64,000 nt of DNA from Saccharopolyspora oryzae (GCF_027853915.1 NZ_JAQGLA010000012.1:1-64000), one strand, 5' to 3'. Positions 10,454 to 20,880 are shown, counted from the stretch's first letter. Notes: generated from the letters alone by a model not told the origin. Numbers and translations are program-made.

Positions 10454-11349
10454 ACGACACCGCTGCGGAGAAGTCGCCCCCGGTGCGGCACGGCGCGCTG
10501 GACCTGCTGCGCGCCGTGCCCACGGGCGTCTCGCAGGTGTACTTGCAGGAGAGCGTGCCGGCCGGGATCGTCTTCCTGGTCGCGCTCGCGCTGGCCGGGC
10601 CGGAATTCGCGCTCGCCGGTCTGGTCGGCAGCGCGGTCGGGATGCTCACCGCGACCGCGCTGCGGGTGCCGCGGGAGCGGATATCCCAAGGCCTGTTCGG
10701 CTTCAACTCCACGCTGGTGGTGCTGGGGACGGTGGCGTCCTTCCAGCCGTTCGGCGCGGCGTTGCTGGTCGGAATCGCGGGGGCGGTCGTCGCGACGCTG
10801 CTGGCGCGCGTCGCGGACCTCCTCCTCGCGGTTCCTGCCCGCACCGCCCCGTTCGTGTTCACCTACTGGCTGATCGTCCACACCGGACACCACTTCGGCT
10901 GGGCCGAGGCCGCGTCCAGCTCGCCGTCGCCGGTGCTCGGGCTCGACGGCGACTACCTGAGCCTGTTCAGCTCGGAGGCCGAGGTCTTCCTGTCGAACGG
11001 CTGGCTGCCGGGCCTGGTCATGCTGATCGGCCTGGCGATCGTGCAGTTCCGGCTGGCCGTCGGCGCGTTCTGCGGTGCGGCGGTGGCACTGGTGGCGGTC
11101 GAGCTGCTGCCGGACACGCCGCTGGACGTCAGCGACGGGGTGTACGGCTTCAACGCCGCGCTGGTCGTCGTGGGGCTGCTGACCACCGGGCGCACCTGGC
11201 GGTCCTGCCTGATCGCCGTCCCCGCGGTGGTGCTGCTGCAGGGCGGGATCGAGTTCCTGGGGCTGGTGCCGACGACGTTCCCGTTCGTCCTGGCGATGTG
11301 GACCGCGGACCTGGTCCGGGTGCACCGCACCGGCTCCGCGCAGCCGTAG
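10450..11349 (+). CDS. Urea transporter, UT family
   Basis: 299 aa, about ten hydrophobic segments. The region after the start, LRAVPTGVSQVYLQESVPAGIVFLVALALAG, and the internally repeated FGFNSTLVVLGTV / YGFNAALVVVGLL segments are the twofold pseudo-repeat typical of UT-type urea channels. It sits at the end of the urease operon and translationally overlaps ureD, which supports urea as the substrate. The GTG at 10450 was chosen for this overlap and because the sequence upstream of it is ureD in another frame. Confidence 0.9.
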   Translation: MNDTAAEKSPPVRHGALDLLRAVPTGVSQVYLQESVPAGIVFLVALALAGPEFALAGLVGSAVGMLTATALRVPRERISQGLFGFNSTLVVLGTVASFQPFGAALLVGIAGAVVATLLARVADLLLAVPARTAPFVFTYWLIVHTGHHFGWAEAASSSPSPVLGLDGDYLSLFSSEAEVFLSNGWLPGLVMLIGLAIVQFRLAVGAFCGAAVALVAVELLPDTPLDVSDGVYGFNAALVVVGLLTTGRTWRSCLIAVPAVVLLQGGIEFLGLVPTTFPFVLAMWTADLVRVHRTGSAQP

Positions 11350-11623
11350 CCCGCGGTGCCGGAACTTTTGTCCCGTTCAGGCGTTTTCACTGCAAAGAGT
11401 GGTTCTCGCCGGTCCGATCGGGTGTAAGAACGATCACTGCATCGGTTGCGGAATCGATCGTGAAGCACCGCCGATTCGGCGTCCGTTCGGATCGCGTTTA
11501 CCGTCGTACGTGGTTGGCGCCACCTGGTCCTGTCGCGCCAGCCGGTCCAACCCGTACCGTCCGGCTGCGCAGCCGGAGAAGTTCGAGTCGTGCCGCTGTC
11601 GGGCGAGTCAGGGAGGAATAGGG
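11350..11623. other. Intergenic region upstream of pdxH
   Basis: 274 nt between the urea transporter and pdxH, same direction. No gene is seen. It holds a short CGGCTGCGCAGCCG palindrome near 11561 and presumably the pdxH promoter; no convincing -10/-35 pair is visible, and no terminator for the urease operon is obvious. Confidence 0.4.
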
Positions 11624-12277
11624 ATGTCGGAGGCCAACGTCGCATTGCCGTCGATGCGGGTGTCGTACGAGGCCGGAGCGCTGGACGAGTCCTCGCTCGC
11701 CGCGACCTGGCACGAGCAGCTCCAGCTCTGGTTCGACGAGGCGGTGCAGGCCGAGCTGGTCGAGCCGAACGCGATGGTGCTGGCCACCGCCAACGCCGAG
11801 GGCATCCCGTCCTCGCGCACGGTGCTGTGCAAGGGCTTCGACGAGCGGGGCGTGGTGTTCTTCACCAACTACACCTCGGCCAAGAGCCACGACCTGAAGT
11901 CCACGCGAGTAGCCGCCGCGACCTTCCCGTGGCTGGGCCTGCAGCGCCAGGTCAACGTGCGCGGCACGGTGGAGAAGGTGGACGCCGCCGAGACCGCCGA
12001 GTACTGGGGCGTGCGCCCGCGCGGCTCGCAGCTCGGCGCTTGGGCGTCGCCGCAGTCGCGGGTCGTCGCCAACCGCGAGGCGCTGAAGTCGTCGCTGAAC
12101 GGCATCGAGCGCCGCTTCGCCGACGCGGAGAAGGTCCCGGTGCCGCCGCACTGGGGTGGCTGGCGGATCCGCCCGGACGTGGTGGAGTTCTGGCAGGGCC
12201 GCCCGGACCGGCTCCACGACCGGCTCCGCTTCCGCCGCACGGACACCACCTGGACGGTCGAGCGCCTCGCTCCGTGA
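11624..12277 (+). CDS. pdxH: Pyridoxamine 5'-phosphate oxidase
   Basis: 217 aa FMN enzyme making pyridoxal 5'-phosphate. Family segments: MRVSYEAGALDESSLA, PNAMVLATANAEGIPSSRTVL, FFTNYTSAKSHDL, FPWLGLQRQVNVRGTVEKV, RPRGSQLGAWASPQS and the C-terminal WGGWRIRPDVVEFWQGRPDR with RLRFRR. The ATG at 11624 has GGGAGGAATAGGG before it. An extended upstream reading frame is open but lacks family similarity. A strong terminator follows. Confidence 0.97.
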   Translation: MSEANVALPSMRVSYEAGALDESSLAATWHEQLQLWFDEAVQAELVEPNAMVLATANAEGIPSSRTVLCKGFDERGVVFFTNYTSAKSHDLKSTRVAAATFPWLGLQRQVNVRGTVEKVDAAETAEYWGVRPRGSQLGAWASPQSRVVANREALKSSLNGIERRFADAEKVPVPPHWGGWRIRPDVVEFWQGRPDRLHDRLRFRRTDTTWTVERLAP

Positions 12278-12293
12278 CCACCAGCCGAAACCG

Positions 12294-12326
12294 AACGCCC
12301 AGCCCCCGCCGGGGCTGGGCGTTTTC
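12294..12326 (+). terminator. Intrinsic terminator of pdxH
   Basis: AACGCCCAGCCCC pairs with GGGGCTGGGCGTT and is followed by TTCGC. A compact 13-bp stem with a 3-4 nt loop, 17 nt after the stop. Confidence 0.85.
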
Positions 12327-12394
12327 GCTGTTCGGCACGGGTCGTTTCGGTCACACGGCGTGGAAATTCGAGTGCTGTTAGACCCGCTAACGGC

Positions 12395-12410
12395 TAGGCT
12401 TCGGCTCTCG
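12395..12410 (+). promoter_or_regulatory. Candidate leaderless promoter -10 of the MFS gene
   Basis: TAGGCT lies 9 nt before the GTG start and there is no Shine-Dalgarno sequence, a spacing typical of leaderless actinomycete transcripts. No good -35 is visible. Confidence 0.35.
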
Positions 12411-13708
12411 TGCAGCCCAGCAGCGGAACCGAGACAGCGAACCGTCGATCCCTCAAGTCCCTGGTGGGGAAGGTCCTCCTCGACACCAGGCCGCTGAAGT
12501 ACCCGGCCTACCGCCGGTTGTGGCTGTCCAACATCGTCACCGCCGTCGGCGCGCAGTTCGCCGCCGTGGCGGTTCCCAAGCAGCTTTACGACATCACCGG
12601 TTCTTCCGCCTACGTCGGCATCGCCGGGCTCTTCGGCCTGGTTCCGCTGCTGGTGTTCGGCCTGTGGGGCGGTGCGATCGCCGACACCGTCGACCGCAGG
12701 CGGCTGCTGCTGGTCACCAACACCGGCCTGGCGGTCACCTCGGTCCTGCTGTGGTTGGTCGCCGCCTCCGACATCCGCTCGGTGTGGCTGGTGCTGGTGC
12801 TCTTCGCCGGGCAGCAGACGTTCTTCGCGATCAACATGCCCGCCCGCGGCGCCGCCATCGCCCGGCTGATCCCCGTGCATCTGCTGCCGTCCGCGCAGGC
12901 GCTGGGCGCCACCGTGTTCCAGCTCGGGTCGATCGCCGGTCCGCTGCTGGCGGGCGTGCTGCTGCCGGTGGCCGGGCTCCAGACGCTGTACCTGGTCGAC
13001 GCGGTGGCGCTGTGCGCGGCGCTCTGGGCGGTGTTCCGGTTGCCGCCGCTGCCGCCGCAGGAAGGCGCGCCGAAGAAGGCCGGGCTGCGCGCTGTGCTGG
13101 ACGGCTTCCGGTACCTGGCGCTGCACTCGGTGCTGCTGGCGTCGTTCCTGCTGGACATCATCGCGATGGTGTTCGGCATGCCGCGCGCGCTGTTCCCGGA
13201 GATGGCCGAGCGGACCTTCGGCGATCCGCCCGGCGGCGGGGCCGCGCTGGGCTGGCTGTTCGCCGCGATCCCGCTGGGCGCGTTCCTCTGCGGCGTGCTC
13301 TCCGGATGGCTGCACCGATTCAGCCGCCACGGCGTGGGCGTCACCATCGGCGTGGTCGCCTGGGGCTTCGCGGTGATCGGCTTCGGACTGGCGGACTCGC
13401 TCTGGCTGGCGGTGGTCTTCCTGGCGATCGGCGGTGGGGCCGACCTGGTGAGCATGGTCTACCGCGGTTCGATCATGCAGGCGGCGGCGACCGACGAGAT
13501 GCGCGGGCGCATCCAGGGCGTGTTCACCGTCGTGGTCGCCGGCGGGCCGAGGCTGGCCGACACCGTGCACGGTTTGTCCGGTGCCGCGGTGGGGACGTCG
13601 ACCGCGATCGCCGTCGGCGGGGTGCTCGTGATCGTCGGCGCGGTGATCTCCGCAGCCCTGCTGCCCGCCTTCTGGCGCTACCGGGCACCCGTCTCTGACG
13701 AGGGATGA
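12410..13708 (+). CDS. MFS transporter, EntS/MFS_3-like
   Basis: 432 aa, about 12 membrane segments. YPAYRRLWLSNIVTAVGAQF, GGAIADTVDRRRLLL (loop 2-3 motif) and the SIMQAAATDEMRGRIQGVF segment resemble the MFS_3 group that includes the enterobactin exporter EntS. The substrate is unknown; no siderophore genes are nearby. It is flanked by pdxH and an amino-acid permease, each with separate signals, so it is probably monocistronic. The GTG at 12410 fits a leaderless transcript. Confidence 0.8.
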   Translation: MQPSSGTETANRRSLKSLVGKVLLDTRPLKYPAYRRLWLSNIVTAVGAQFAAVAVPKQLYDITGSSAYVGIAGLFGLVPLLVFGLWGGAIADTVDRRRLLLVTNTGLAVTSVLLWLVAASDIRSVWLVLVLFAGQQTFFAINMPARGAAIARLIPVHLLPSAQALGATVFQLGSIAGPLLAGVLLPVAGLQTLYLVDAVALCAALWAVFRLPPLPPQEGAPKKAGLRAVLDGFRYLALHSVLLASFLLDIIAMVFGMPRALFPEMAERTFGDPPGGGAALGWLFAAIPLGAFLCGVLSGWLHRFSRHGVGVTIGVVAWGFAVIGFGLADSLWLAVVFLAIGGGADLVSMVYRGSIMQAAATDEMRGRIQGVFTVVVAGGPRLADTVHGLSGAAVGTSTAIAVGGVLVIVGAVISAALLPAFWRYRAPVSDEG

Positions 13709-13823
13709 TTCCTCCCGGCGACGCGTGGTTGTGCAGTTCGCCACGTCTGATGCATTCGTCGCAGTGCAATTCGACCAGGGGTGGGCATCGAGGCCGATAG
13801 GGGAGGTTGCACACTTTCCAGCT

Positions 13824-15215
13824 ATGGCCAACGAGACGACCGTGAACGACGCTGCGCCCGGCGGTGCGCAAGGCCCAGGCCTCAAGAAGGCGATGGGGCC
13901 CAAACTGCTGCTCTTCTTCGTGGTCGGCGACATCATCGGCACCACGATCTACGCCCTGACCGGGAAGATCGCCGGCAAGGTGGGTGGGGCGCTGTGGGTC
14001 CCGTTCGTGGTCGCCTTCGTGGTCGCCTTCCTGACCGCGTTCAGCTATCTGGAGCTGGTGGGCAAGTACCCGAAGGCCGGTGGCGCGCCGCTGTACATCC
14101 ACAAGGCGTTCGGCGTGAACTTCCTGACCTTCATGGTCGCCTTCGCCGTCATGTGCTCCGGGATCACCTCGGCCTCTTCCGGAGCGCAGGCCTTCAGCGG
14201 TGAGTACCTCCAGGAGATCGTCCCGGGCGCTCCGTCGTGGCTGGTGGCGATCGCCTTCATCGTGCTCATCGCGGCGGTCAACTTCCGCGGCGTGGGCGAG
14301 TCGGCCAAGCTGAACCTGCTGCTGACGATCGCGGTGATGGCGGGTCTGGCGATCGTGATCGTCTTCGGCGGCTACGCGGTCTTCGCGGGCGTCAGCGACC
14401 CGACGTTCACCCCGGACCCGAGCCGGCTGCTGCAGTTCAACACCGACACCACGCCGCTGATCGCGGTCACCTCGGCGACGGCGCTCGCGTTCTTCGCGAT
14501 GATCGGCTTCGAGGACACCGTGAACATGGCCGAGGAGACCGAGGACCCGGCCAAGACCTTCCCCCGCGCGGTGCTGATGGGCATGGCGATCACCGCAGGC
14601 ATCTACCTGGTCATCGCGCTGATCACCACGGTCCTGATCCCCACCGACATCCTCAGCGACTCCACCGGCCCGCTGCTGCTGGTCGTCCAGGTCGCCGCGC
14701 CGTGGTTCCCGCCGATCGTGTTCGCCTTCATCGCGCTGTTCGCGCTGAGCAACACCGCGTTGATCAACATGATGATGGCCAGCCGCCTGCTCTACGGCAT
14801 GTCGAACGAGGGCATCATCCCGAAGCAGTTCGGCTTGGTGCACCAGGCGCGGCAGACGCCGTGGGTGTCGATCCTGTTCACCAGCGTCCTCGCGATCGTG
14901 CTGGTGAGCTCGCTGAAGATCGAGAACCTCGGCGGCACCACCTCGCTGCTGCTGCTGATCGTGTTCGCCATCGTCAACGTGGCCTGCTTGGTCCTGCGCA
15001 AGGACAAGGTCGAGCACAAGCACTTCAAGGCGCCCACCTGGGTTCCGGTCGCCGGTGCGATCACCTGCGCGTTCTTCGCCAGCCCGCTGACCGGCCGCCC
15101 GCTGCTCGAGTACGGGATCGTCGGGATCCTGCTCGGCCTCGGCGTGATCTTCTGGGGCATCAACTACCTGGTCCACGGCCGCCGGGAGTTCGACGCCGAG
15201 AAGCTGGGCAAGTGA
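13824..15215 (+). CDS. APC-family amino acid permease
   Basis: 463 aa, about 12 membrane segments. GDIIGTTIYALTGKIAGKVGG is the TM1 substrate-binding region of APC transporters (GxG-type helix break), and FFAMIGFEDTVNMAEETEDP is the TM6/loop motif. Likely an amino acid/proton symporter; substrate not predictable. The ATG at 13824 (MANETTVND) is preferred, as upstream in-frame codons add non-conserved sequence; GGGGAGG lies about 18 nt upstream. A strong terminator follows. Confidence 0.85.
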   Translation: MANETTVNDAAPGGAQGPGLKKAMGPKLLLFFVVGDIIGTTIYALTGKIAGKVGGALWVPFVVAFVVAFLTAFSYLELVGKYPKAGGAPLYIHKAFGVNFLTFMVAFAVMCSGITSASSGAQAFSGEYLQEIVPGAPSWLVAIAFIVLIAAVNFRGVGESAKLNLLLTIAVMAGLAIVIVFGGYAVFAGVSDPTFTPDPSRLLQFNTDTTPLIAVTSATALAFFAMIGFEDTVNMAEETEDPAKTFPRAVLMGMAITAGIYLVIALITTVLIPTDILSDSTGPLLLVVQVAAPWFPPIVFAFIALFALSNTALINMMMASRLLYGMSNEGIIPKQFGLVHQARQTPWVSILFTSVLAIVLVSSLKIENLGGTTSLLLLIVFAIVNVACLVLRKDKVEHKHFKAPTWVPVAGAITCAFFASPLTGRPLLEYGIVGILLGLGVIFWGINYLVHGRREFDAEKLGK

Positions 15216-15241
15216 TCACCTAGTCGGCACCGCATTCCGGT

Positions 15242-15286
15242 GGGCCTCCCGGACCGTTCGAGCGGTCCGGGAGGCCCGCTTTTATT
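15242..15286 (+). terminator. Intrinsic terminator of the APC permease gene
   Basis: GGGCCTCCCGGACCG and CGGTCCGGGAGGCCC form a 15-bp stem around TTCGAG-type loop bases and are followed by GCTTTTATT. It sits 27 nt after the stop and only 12 nt before the next start. Confidence 0.9.
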
Positions 15287-15297
15287 AGGGTGGCCAG

Positions 15298-16218
15298 GTG
15301 AATGAACCCGTTCCTGCGACCGGGCGGCAGTTCGAGATCGCGTCCGGTCCGATGCGCGCCGTGGTCACCGAAGTCGGTGCCGGGTTGCGCGCTTTCGACG
15401 TCGACGGAGTGCCCCACGTCGAGACCTACGGGGCGGACCAGCTGCCGCCGGGCGGTGCCGGTGCGGTGCTGGTGCCCTGGCCGAACCGGGTGGCCGACGG
15501 CCGGTGGGTGCTCGACGGGGAACCGCAGCAGCTCGCGCTGAGCGAACCCGCGCGGCACAACGCGATCCACGGCCTGCTGCGGCACACCGCGTGGAGCGTC
15601 GTCGAGCACGCCGAGTCCACTGTGGTCCTGCAGGCGATGGTGGCGGCGCAGCCGGGATGGCCGGTGCCGCTGCTGACCTCGGTCGGCTACTCCGTCGGCC
15701 CGGACGGGCTGACCGTCACGCACACGATGGAGAACCTGGGATCGCGCGCGACGCCCTTCGGCGTCGGCGTGCACCCGTACCCGCGCGCGGGCAACGCCGC
15801 GACGGACGACTGCGCGCTGCGGCTGTCCGCGTCGAGCCTGCTGCCGGTGGACGCCGAGCGGATGGTTCCGGTGCGCCCGCCCCGCGAGCTGCAGGGCGAC
15901 GAGCTCGACTTCCGCACCGGGCGTCCGCTGGCCGGGTTGCTGCTGGACACCGCCTTCGGCGGGGCGGCACCGGCGCCGGGCGACGAGTTCGTCCGGCACT
16001 CGCTGACCGGTCCGGACGGGCGCGGCGTGCAGCTGTGGGCGGATCCGGTGTTCAAGTGGGTGCAGGTCTACACGCCGGACGACTTCCCCGGACGCGGCCG
16101 GGCGGTCGCGATCGAACCGATGACCTGCCCGCCGAACGCCCTCAACACCGGCACCGACCTGCTGACCCTCCAACCCGGCGAGACCTGGATCGCCCACTGG
16201 GGCCTGACCCCGTTCTGA
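15298..16218 (+). CDS. Aldose 1-epimerase family protein
   Basis: 306 aa mutarotase-fold protein. Recognisable parts are VPWPNRVADGRW (sugar-binding Asn-Arg), NAIHGLLRHTAW (catalytic-region His), GVHPYPRAG (second His) and the late IEPMTCPPNALNTG with the catalytic Glu. This matches the bacterial aldose epimerase / YihR-like group that interconverts sugar anomers. The GTG at 15298 begins 12 nt after the previous terminator with no clear ribosome site, so the transcript may be leaderless (TATTAG nearby). It ends against the C2 hairpin, convergent with an acyl-CoA dehydrogenase. Confidence 0.87.
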   Translation: MNEPVPATGRQFEIASGPMRAVVTEVGAGLRAFDVDGVPHVETYGADQLPPGGAGAVLVPWPNRVADGRWVLDGEPQQLALSEPARHNAIHGLLRHTAWSVVEHAESTVVLQAMVAAQPGWPVPLLTSVGYSVGPDGLTVTHTMENLGSRATPFGVGVHPYPRAGNAATDDCALRLSASSLLPVDAERMVPVRPPRELQGDELDFRTGRPLAGLLLDTAFGGAAPAPGDEFVRHSLTGPDGRGVQLWADPVFKWVQVYTPDDFPGRGRAVAIEPMTCPPNALNTGTDLLTLQPGETWIAHWGLTPF

Positions 16219-16233
16219 CCAGGTCGTTCCGCG

Positions 16234-16279
16234 CCCGTGAGCACTTTGGGCTGCTATAGCGACCCAAAGTGCTCACGGG
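16234..16279. repeat. C-family hairpin C2
   Basis: CCCGTGAGCACTTTGGG and CCCAAAGTGCTCACGGG form perfect 17-bp arms with the loop CTGCTATAGCGA. It lies between two convergent genes (stops at 16218 and 16299), so a bidirectional terminator role is likely. Confidence 0.9.
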
Positions 16280-16298
16280 ACCACCGCGGGAGGTGCGC

Positions 16299-17438
16299 TC
16301 ACTTCAGGCCGCGGGCGATGAGCATGCGCTGGATCTGGTTGGTGCCCTCGAAGATCTGCAGGACCTTGGCCTCGCGCATGTAGCGCTCCGCCGGGAAGTC
16401 GCGGGTGTAGCCCGCGCCGCCGAGGACCTGGACCGCGTCGGTGGTCACCTTCATCGCCGCGTCCGTGGCCACCAGCTTCGCCACCGAGGCCTGCTGCCCG
16501 AAGGGCATCCCGGCATCGCGGCGGCGCGCTCCGTCGAGGTAGCTCGCGCGCGCCGACTGCACCGCGGCGGCCATGTCGGCCAGCAGGAACTCCAGCCCCT
16601 GGAACTCGATGATCGGCCGCCCGAACTGGGTGCGCTGCTTGGCGTAGTCCACCGCCAGGTCCAGGGCGGCCTGCGCCAGCCCGACCGCGCAGGCGGCGAT
16701 GCCCAGCCGGCCGGAGTCCAGCGCGGCCAGCGCGATCTTCAGCCCGTCGCCCTCCTCGCCGACGAGCCGCTCCGCGGGCACCCGCGCGTCCTCGAAGTAC
16801 AGCGGAGTCGTGGGCGATCCGGTCAGGCCCATCTTGTGCTCGGGCGGTCCCGCCGAGAGACCGGCGGTCGACCCGTCGACCAGGAAGCAGCTGATGCCGC
16901 GCGGCCCGTCGTCGGAGGTGCGGGCCATGAGCGTGTAGAAGTCCGCGACGCCGCCGTGCGTGATCCACGCCTTGGCGCCGGTGATCCCGTACTCGTCGTC
17001 CTGGCGCACGGCCCGCGTGCTCAGCGACGCCGCGTCGGAGCCCGCGTGCGGTTCGGACAGCGCGTACCCGCCGAGCAGGTCGCCGCCGAGCATGTCCGGC
17101 AGCCAGCGGGAACGCTGCTCGTCGGTGCCGAAGTGGGCCAGCGGGAAGCAGCTCATGGTGTGCACCGACAGGCCGACGCCGACGGTCATCCACGCGCTGC
17201 TGAGCTCCTCCAGCACCTGGAGGTAGACCTCGTACGGCTGGGCCCCGCCACCGTGCTCCTCGGCGTAGGGCAGCCCGAGGAATCCGGACTCGCCGAGCAG
17301 GCGGAAGGCGTCGCGCGGGAACTTCTCGGCCACCTCGTCGCCGGCGGCCCGCCCGGCGAGCTCATCGCGGGCGATCTCCCTGGTCAGCGCGAGCAGATCG
17401 GTGGCTTCGGAGGTGGGAAGCAGGCGTTGGACGGGCAT
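16299..17438 (-). CDS. Acyl-CoA dehydrogenase
   Basis: 379 aa, the usual length for this FAD enzyme of beta-oxidation or branched-chain acyl-CoA catabolism. Key segments: GYALSEPHAGSDAASL (FAD/substrate), ITHGGVADFYTLMART, HKMGLTGSPTTPLYFEDARVP, RTQFGRPIIEFQ and the C-terminal GGAGYTRDFPAERYMREAKV with IFEGTNQIQRMLIAR. The catalytic Glu is expected in the last block (FEGTNQIQ). The ATG at 17438 matches the family start. It is divergent from a TetR gene, with repeated CAGTACTG sites between them, so the TetR protein probably controls it. Confidence 0.93.
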   Translation of the reverse strand: MPVQRLLPTSEATDLLALTREIARDELAGRAAGDEVAEKFPRDAFRLLGESGFLGLPYAEEHGGGAQPYEVYLQVLEELSSAWMTVGVGLSVHTMSCFPLAHFGTDEQRSRWLPDMLGGDLLGGYALSEPHAGSDAASLSTRAVRQDDEYGITGAKAWITHGGVADFYTLMARTSDDGPRGISCFLVDGSTAGLSAGPPEHKMGLTGSPTTPLYFEDARVPAERLVGEEGDGLKIALAALDSGRLGIAACAVGLAQAALDLAVDYAKQRTQFGRPIIEFQGLEFLLADMAAAVQSARASYLDGARRRDAGMPFGQQASVAKLVATDAAMKVTTDAVQVLGGAGYTRDFPAERYMREAKVLQIFEGTNQIQRMLIARGLK

Positions 17439-17477
17439 GGCGGTTCGCGCTCCTGGTGCCGGTGTGACAACTGCCGG

Positions 17478-17517
17478 TAGTACTGATGCCAGTACTGTAG
17501 GGCGAACTCCAGTACTG
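17478..17517. promoter_or_regulatory. TetR operator candidates: three AGTACTG sites
   Basis: TAGTACTG (17478), CCAGTACTGTAG (17489) and CCAGTACTGTGG (17509) lie between the divergent acyl-CoA dehydrogenase and TetR genes. The palindromic CAGTACTG core occurs twice exactly, 20 bp apart, i.e. about two helical turns. The likely ligand is an acyl-CoA (inference). Confidence 0.65.
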
Positions 17518-17580
17518 TGGAAGTGCTCGCGGGGGAGAACCCGCGAAGTCCTCCGACAGTGCTGTGGCAGGCTTCCAGCG

Positions 17581-18192
17581 ATGACCACCTCCCAAAGCCG
17601 CCGACCGGCGAACGCCCGCCGGGCCGAGCTGCTGGACCAGCTGCGCGACCTCTTCCTCGCGGAAGGGTTCGCGCACTTCACGCTGGACGACCTGGTGGCC
17701 CGGCTGCACTGCTCGAAATCGACGCTGTACACGCTGGCGGGCAGCAAGGAGCAGCTCGCGGTCCGCGTGGTCGCGCACTACTTCAAGTGCGCCACGCAGA
17801 GCGTCGAGCGGCGAGTCGAGGCGGTCCAGGACGTGCGGGAGAAGGTCCGGGTCTACCTGGACGCCGCGGCCGAAGCGCTGCGCCCGGCGTCCCGGGAGTT
17901 CATCGACGACATGGCCGCGAACCTCTCCACCCGCGCCACCTACGAGGCCAACGCGCGCGCCGCCACCGACCGCATCCGCGCCTTCATCGGCGAGGGCGTG
18001 CAGCAAGGGGTGTTCCGCGAGGTGCATGCGGGGTTCGTCGGCGAAATGGTCGGGCACGCCATCGCGGGCATCCAGCGGGGCGAGATCGGCGAGCGCACCG
18101 GGCTTTCGGACGCGGCCGCGTTCGACGCGCTCTCGCAGTTCCTGCTCGGCGGGCTGGCCCCGGCCGAAGAAGCACAAGGAGGACAGAAGTGA
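17581..18192 (+). CDS. TetR-family regulator
   Basis: 203 aa. The N-terminal HTH runs RAELLDQLRDLFLAEGFAHF, TLDDLVARLHCSKSTLYTLAGSKEQL (about residues 14-60). The C-terminal ligand domain is not assignable. It is divergent from an acyl-CoA dehydrogenase and overlaps the following kinase gene by 4 nt (GTGA), so it likely regulates both itself with the kinase and the dehydrogenase. The ATG at 17581 was chosen because the upstream open frame covers the operator region. Confidence 0.88.
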   Translation: MTTSQSRRPANARRAELLDQLRDLFLAEGFAHFTLDDLVARLHCSKSTLYTLAGSKEQLAVRVVAHYFKCATQSVERRVEAVQDVREKVRVYLDAAAEALRPASREFIDDMAANLSTRATYEANARAATDRIRAFIGEGVQQGVFREVHAGFVGEMVGHAIAGIQRGEIGERTGLSDAAAFDALSQFLLGGLAPAEEAQGGQK

Positions 18193-19121
18193 TCGTCATC
18201 GGCGGTGAGGCCCTGGTCGACCTCGTCCCGGACCCCGCCACGGGTGAGGGCGAGCTAGGGCCGCTGCACCCGTTGTTGGGCGGCGGGCCGTACAACGTGG
18301 CCATCGCCCTCGGACGGCTCGGCGTCCCGGCCGCGTTCTACGCCCGGCTGTCCACCGACCAGTTCGGGGACGAGCTGTTCGAGCGGCTGCGGGCATCCAA
18401 TGTGGATGTCGAGCTGGTGCAGCGCGGCCCGGAGCCGACGACGCTCGCCGTGGTGGGGCTCGCCGAGGACGGTTCGGCGCGCTACAGCTTCCACACCGAG
18501 GGCACCGCGACCCGGTTCGTCACCGACCAGGAGCTGCCAGAGCGCGCCACCGCGCTCTGCCTCGGCACCCTCGGGATGGTGCTGGAACCCGGTGCTTCGG
18601 TGTACGAGCGGGTGCTGTTCCGGGAAGCCGAGCGCGGCCGGTTCGTCGCGCTGGACCCGAACATCCGCGCCGGTCTGATCGCCGATGCCGACGCCTACCG
18701 CGCCCGGTTCCGCTCCTGGCTGCCGTCGGTGGGACTGCTGAAGGTCTCCGACGACGACGCCGAATGGCTCGCGGACGGCGGGGACGTGCTCGCCGCGGCT
18801 CGCGAGTGGCAGCGCCAAGGACCGGCCGCGGTGGTGCTGACCCGAGGTGCGGACGGCCTGACCGCGGTGACCGCCGACGGCGAGTTCACCGTTCCGGGGG
18901 AGAAGGTCGACGTCGCCGACACCATCGGCGCCGGCGACACCGTGCAGGCCGCGCTGCTGGCGTGGTTGCACCGCAACGACGCGCTTTCAGCGGAGGGCGT
19001 GCGCGCTCTCGACGGGACCGGGTGGGAGCGCGCGCTGCGGTTCGCGGCGGCCGCTGCGGCCGTCACCGTCTCGCGTCCGGGTGCCGAACCGCCGTGGTCC
19101 GAGGAGCTGCACACCGACTGA
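18189..19121 (+). CDS. PfkB-family carbohydrate kinase (fructokinase-like)
   Basis: 310 aa ribokinase-fold kinase. The N-terminal GGEALVDLVP and GGGPYNVAIALGRLG segments and the C-terminal PfkB signature DTIGAGDTVQAALLAWL (catalytic Asp in GAGD) are clear; VALDPNIRAG is the expected central motif. The sequence pattern (GEALVDL, DPNIR) is that of fructokinases, but the sugar cannot be proven. It starts GTG at 18189, overlapping the TetR stop, an unexpected pairing of a lipid-type regulator with a sugar kinase. Confidence 0.88.
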   Translation: MIVIGGEALVDLVPDPATGEGELGPLHPLLGGGPYNVAIALGRLGVPAAFYARLSTDQFGDELFERLRASNVDVELVQRGPEPTTLAVVGLAEDGSARYSFHTEGTATRFVTDQELPERATALCLGTLGMVLEPGASVYERVLFREAERGRFVALDPNIRAGLIADADAYRARFRSWLPSVGLLKVSDDDAEWLADGGDVLAAAREWQRQGPAAVVLTRGADGLTAVTADGEFTVPGEKVDVADTIGAGDTVQAALLAWLHRNDALSAEGVRALDGTGWERALRFAAAAAAVTVSRPGAEPPWSEELHTD

Positions 19122-19498
19122 ACTGGGCGGACGTGCTCGACGACACCCTGTGAGCTCAACCGCCCGAGATCCGGTTGGCGCAGTCGGCGCTGCGCCGTCC
19201 GGATGGCCCGGTTGGTCACTATGACCGGCCCAGATGGTTCCGGAGCGTCGAAAAATCTCCGGCGAAAGCCGCCCGATGTGATGTGATCGTGGTCCCACCT
19301 GCCAAAAAGGCGAAACGCGATTGCTGCGCGGGGGGCCCACTGCGGTCTAGCGTGACTACTGACAGGACCCCAACGGGGTGGTGCTGCGGCGGTTCGGACA
19401 CCCCGGGCCGCGCGCGGGCGACAACGCAGCCCAGGCCGGTCGGCCGGGCACCCGCGGTCGTCACCACACGCACCCCGACGAGCGCGAGAGGTTCCCGA
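19122..19498. other. Leader/promoter region of gltA
   Basis: 377 nt without a gene between the kinase and gltA. TTGCTG (19321) and TCTAGC (19346) could be a weak promoter, with TSS near 19357, giving a 5' leader of about 140 nt. No riboswitch structure recognised. Confidence 0.3.
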
Positions 19499-20803
<1,305 letters not shown>

Positions 20804-20849
20804 ATCGAAACCTGAATCCTGTCGGCTGCCACGGCAACCGGCCCACAAA

Positions 20850-20880
20850 CGGCCCCGGACACCCATGGTGCCCGGGGCCG
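20850..20880 (+). terminator. Hairpin terminator of gltA
   Basis: CGGCCCCGGxCACC and GGTGxCCGGGGCCG form a 13-14 bp stem with a CAT loop, 47 nt after the stop. No U tract. Confidence 0.75.
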
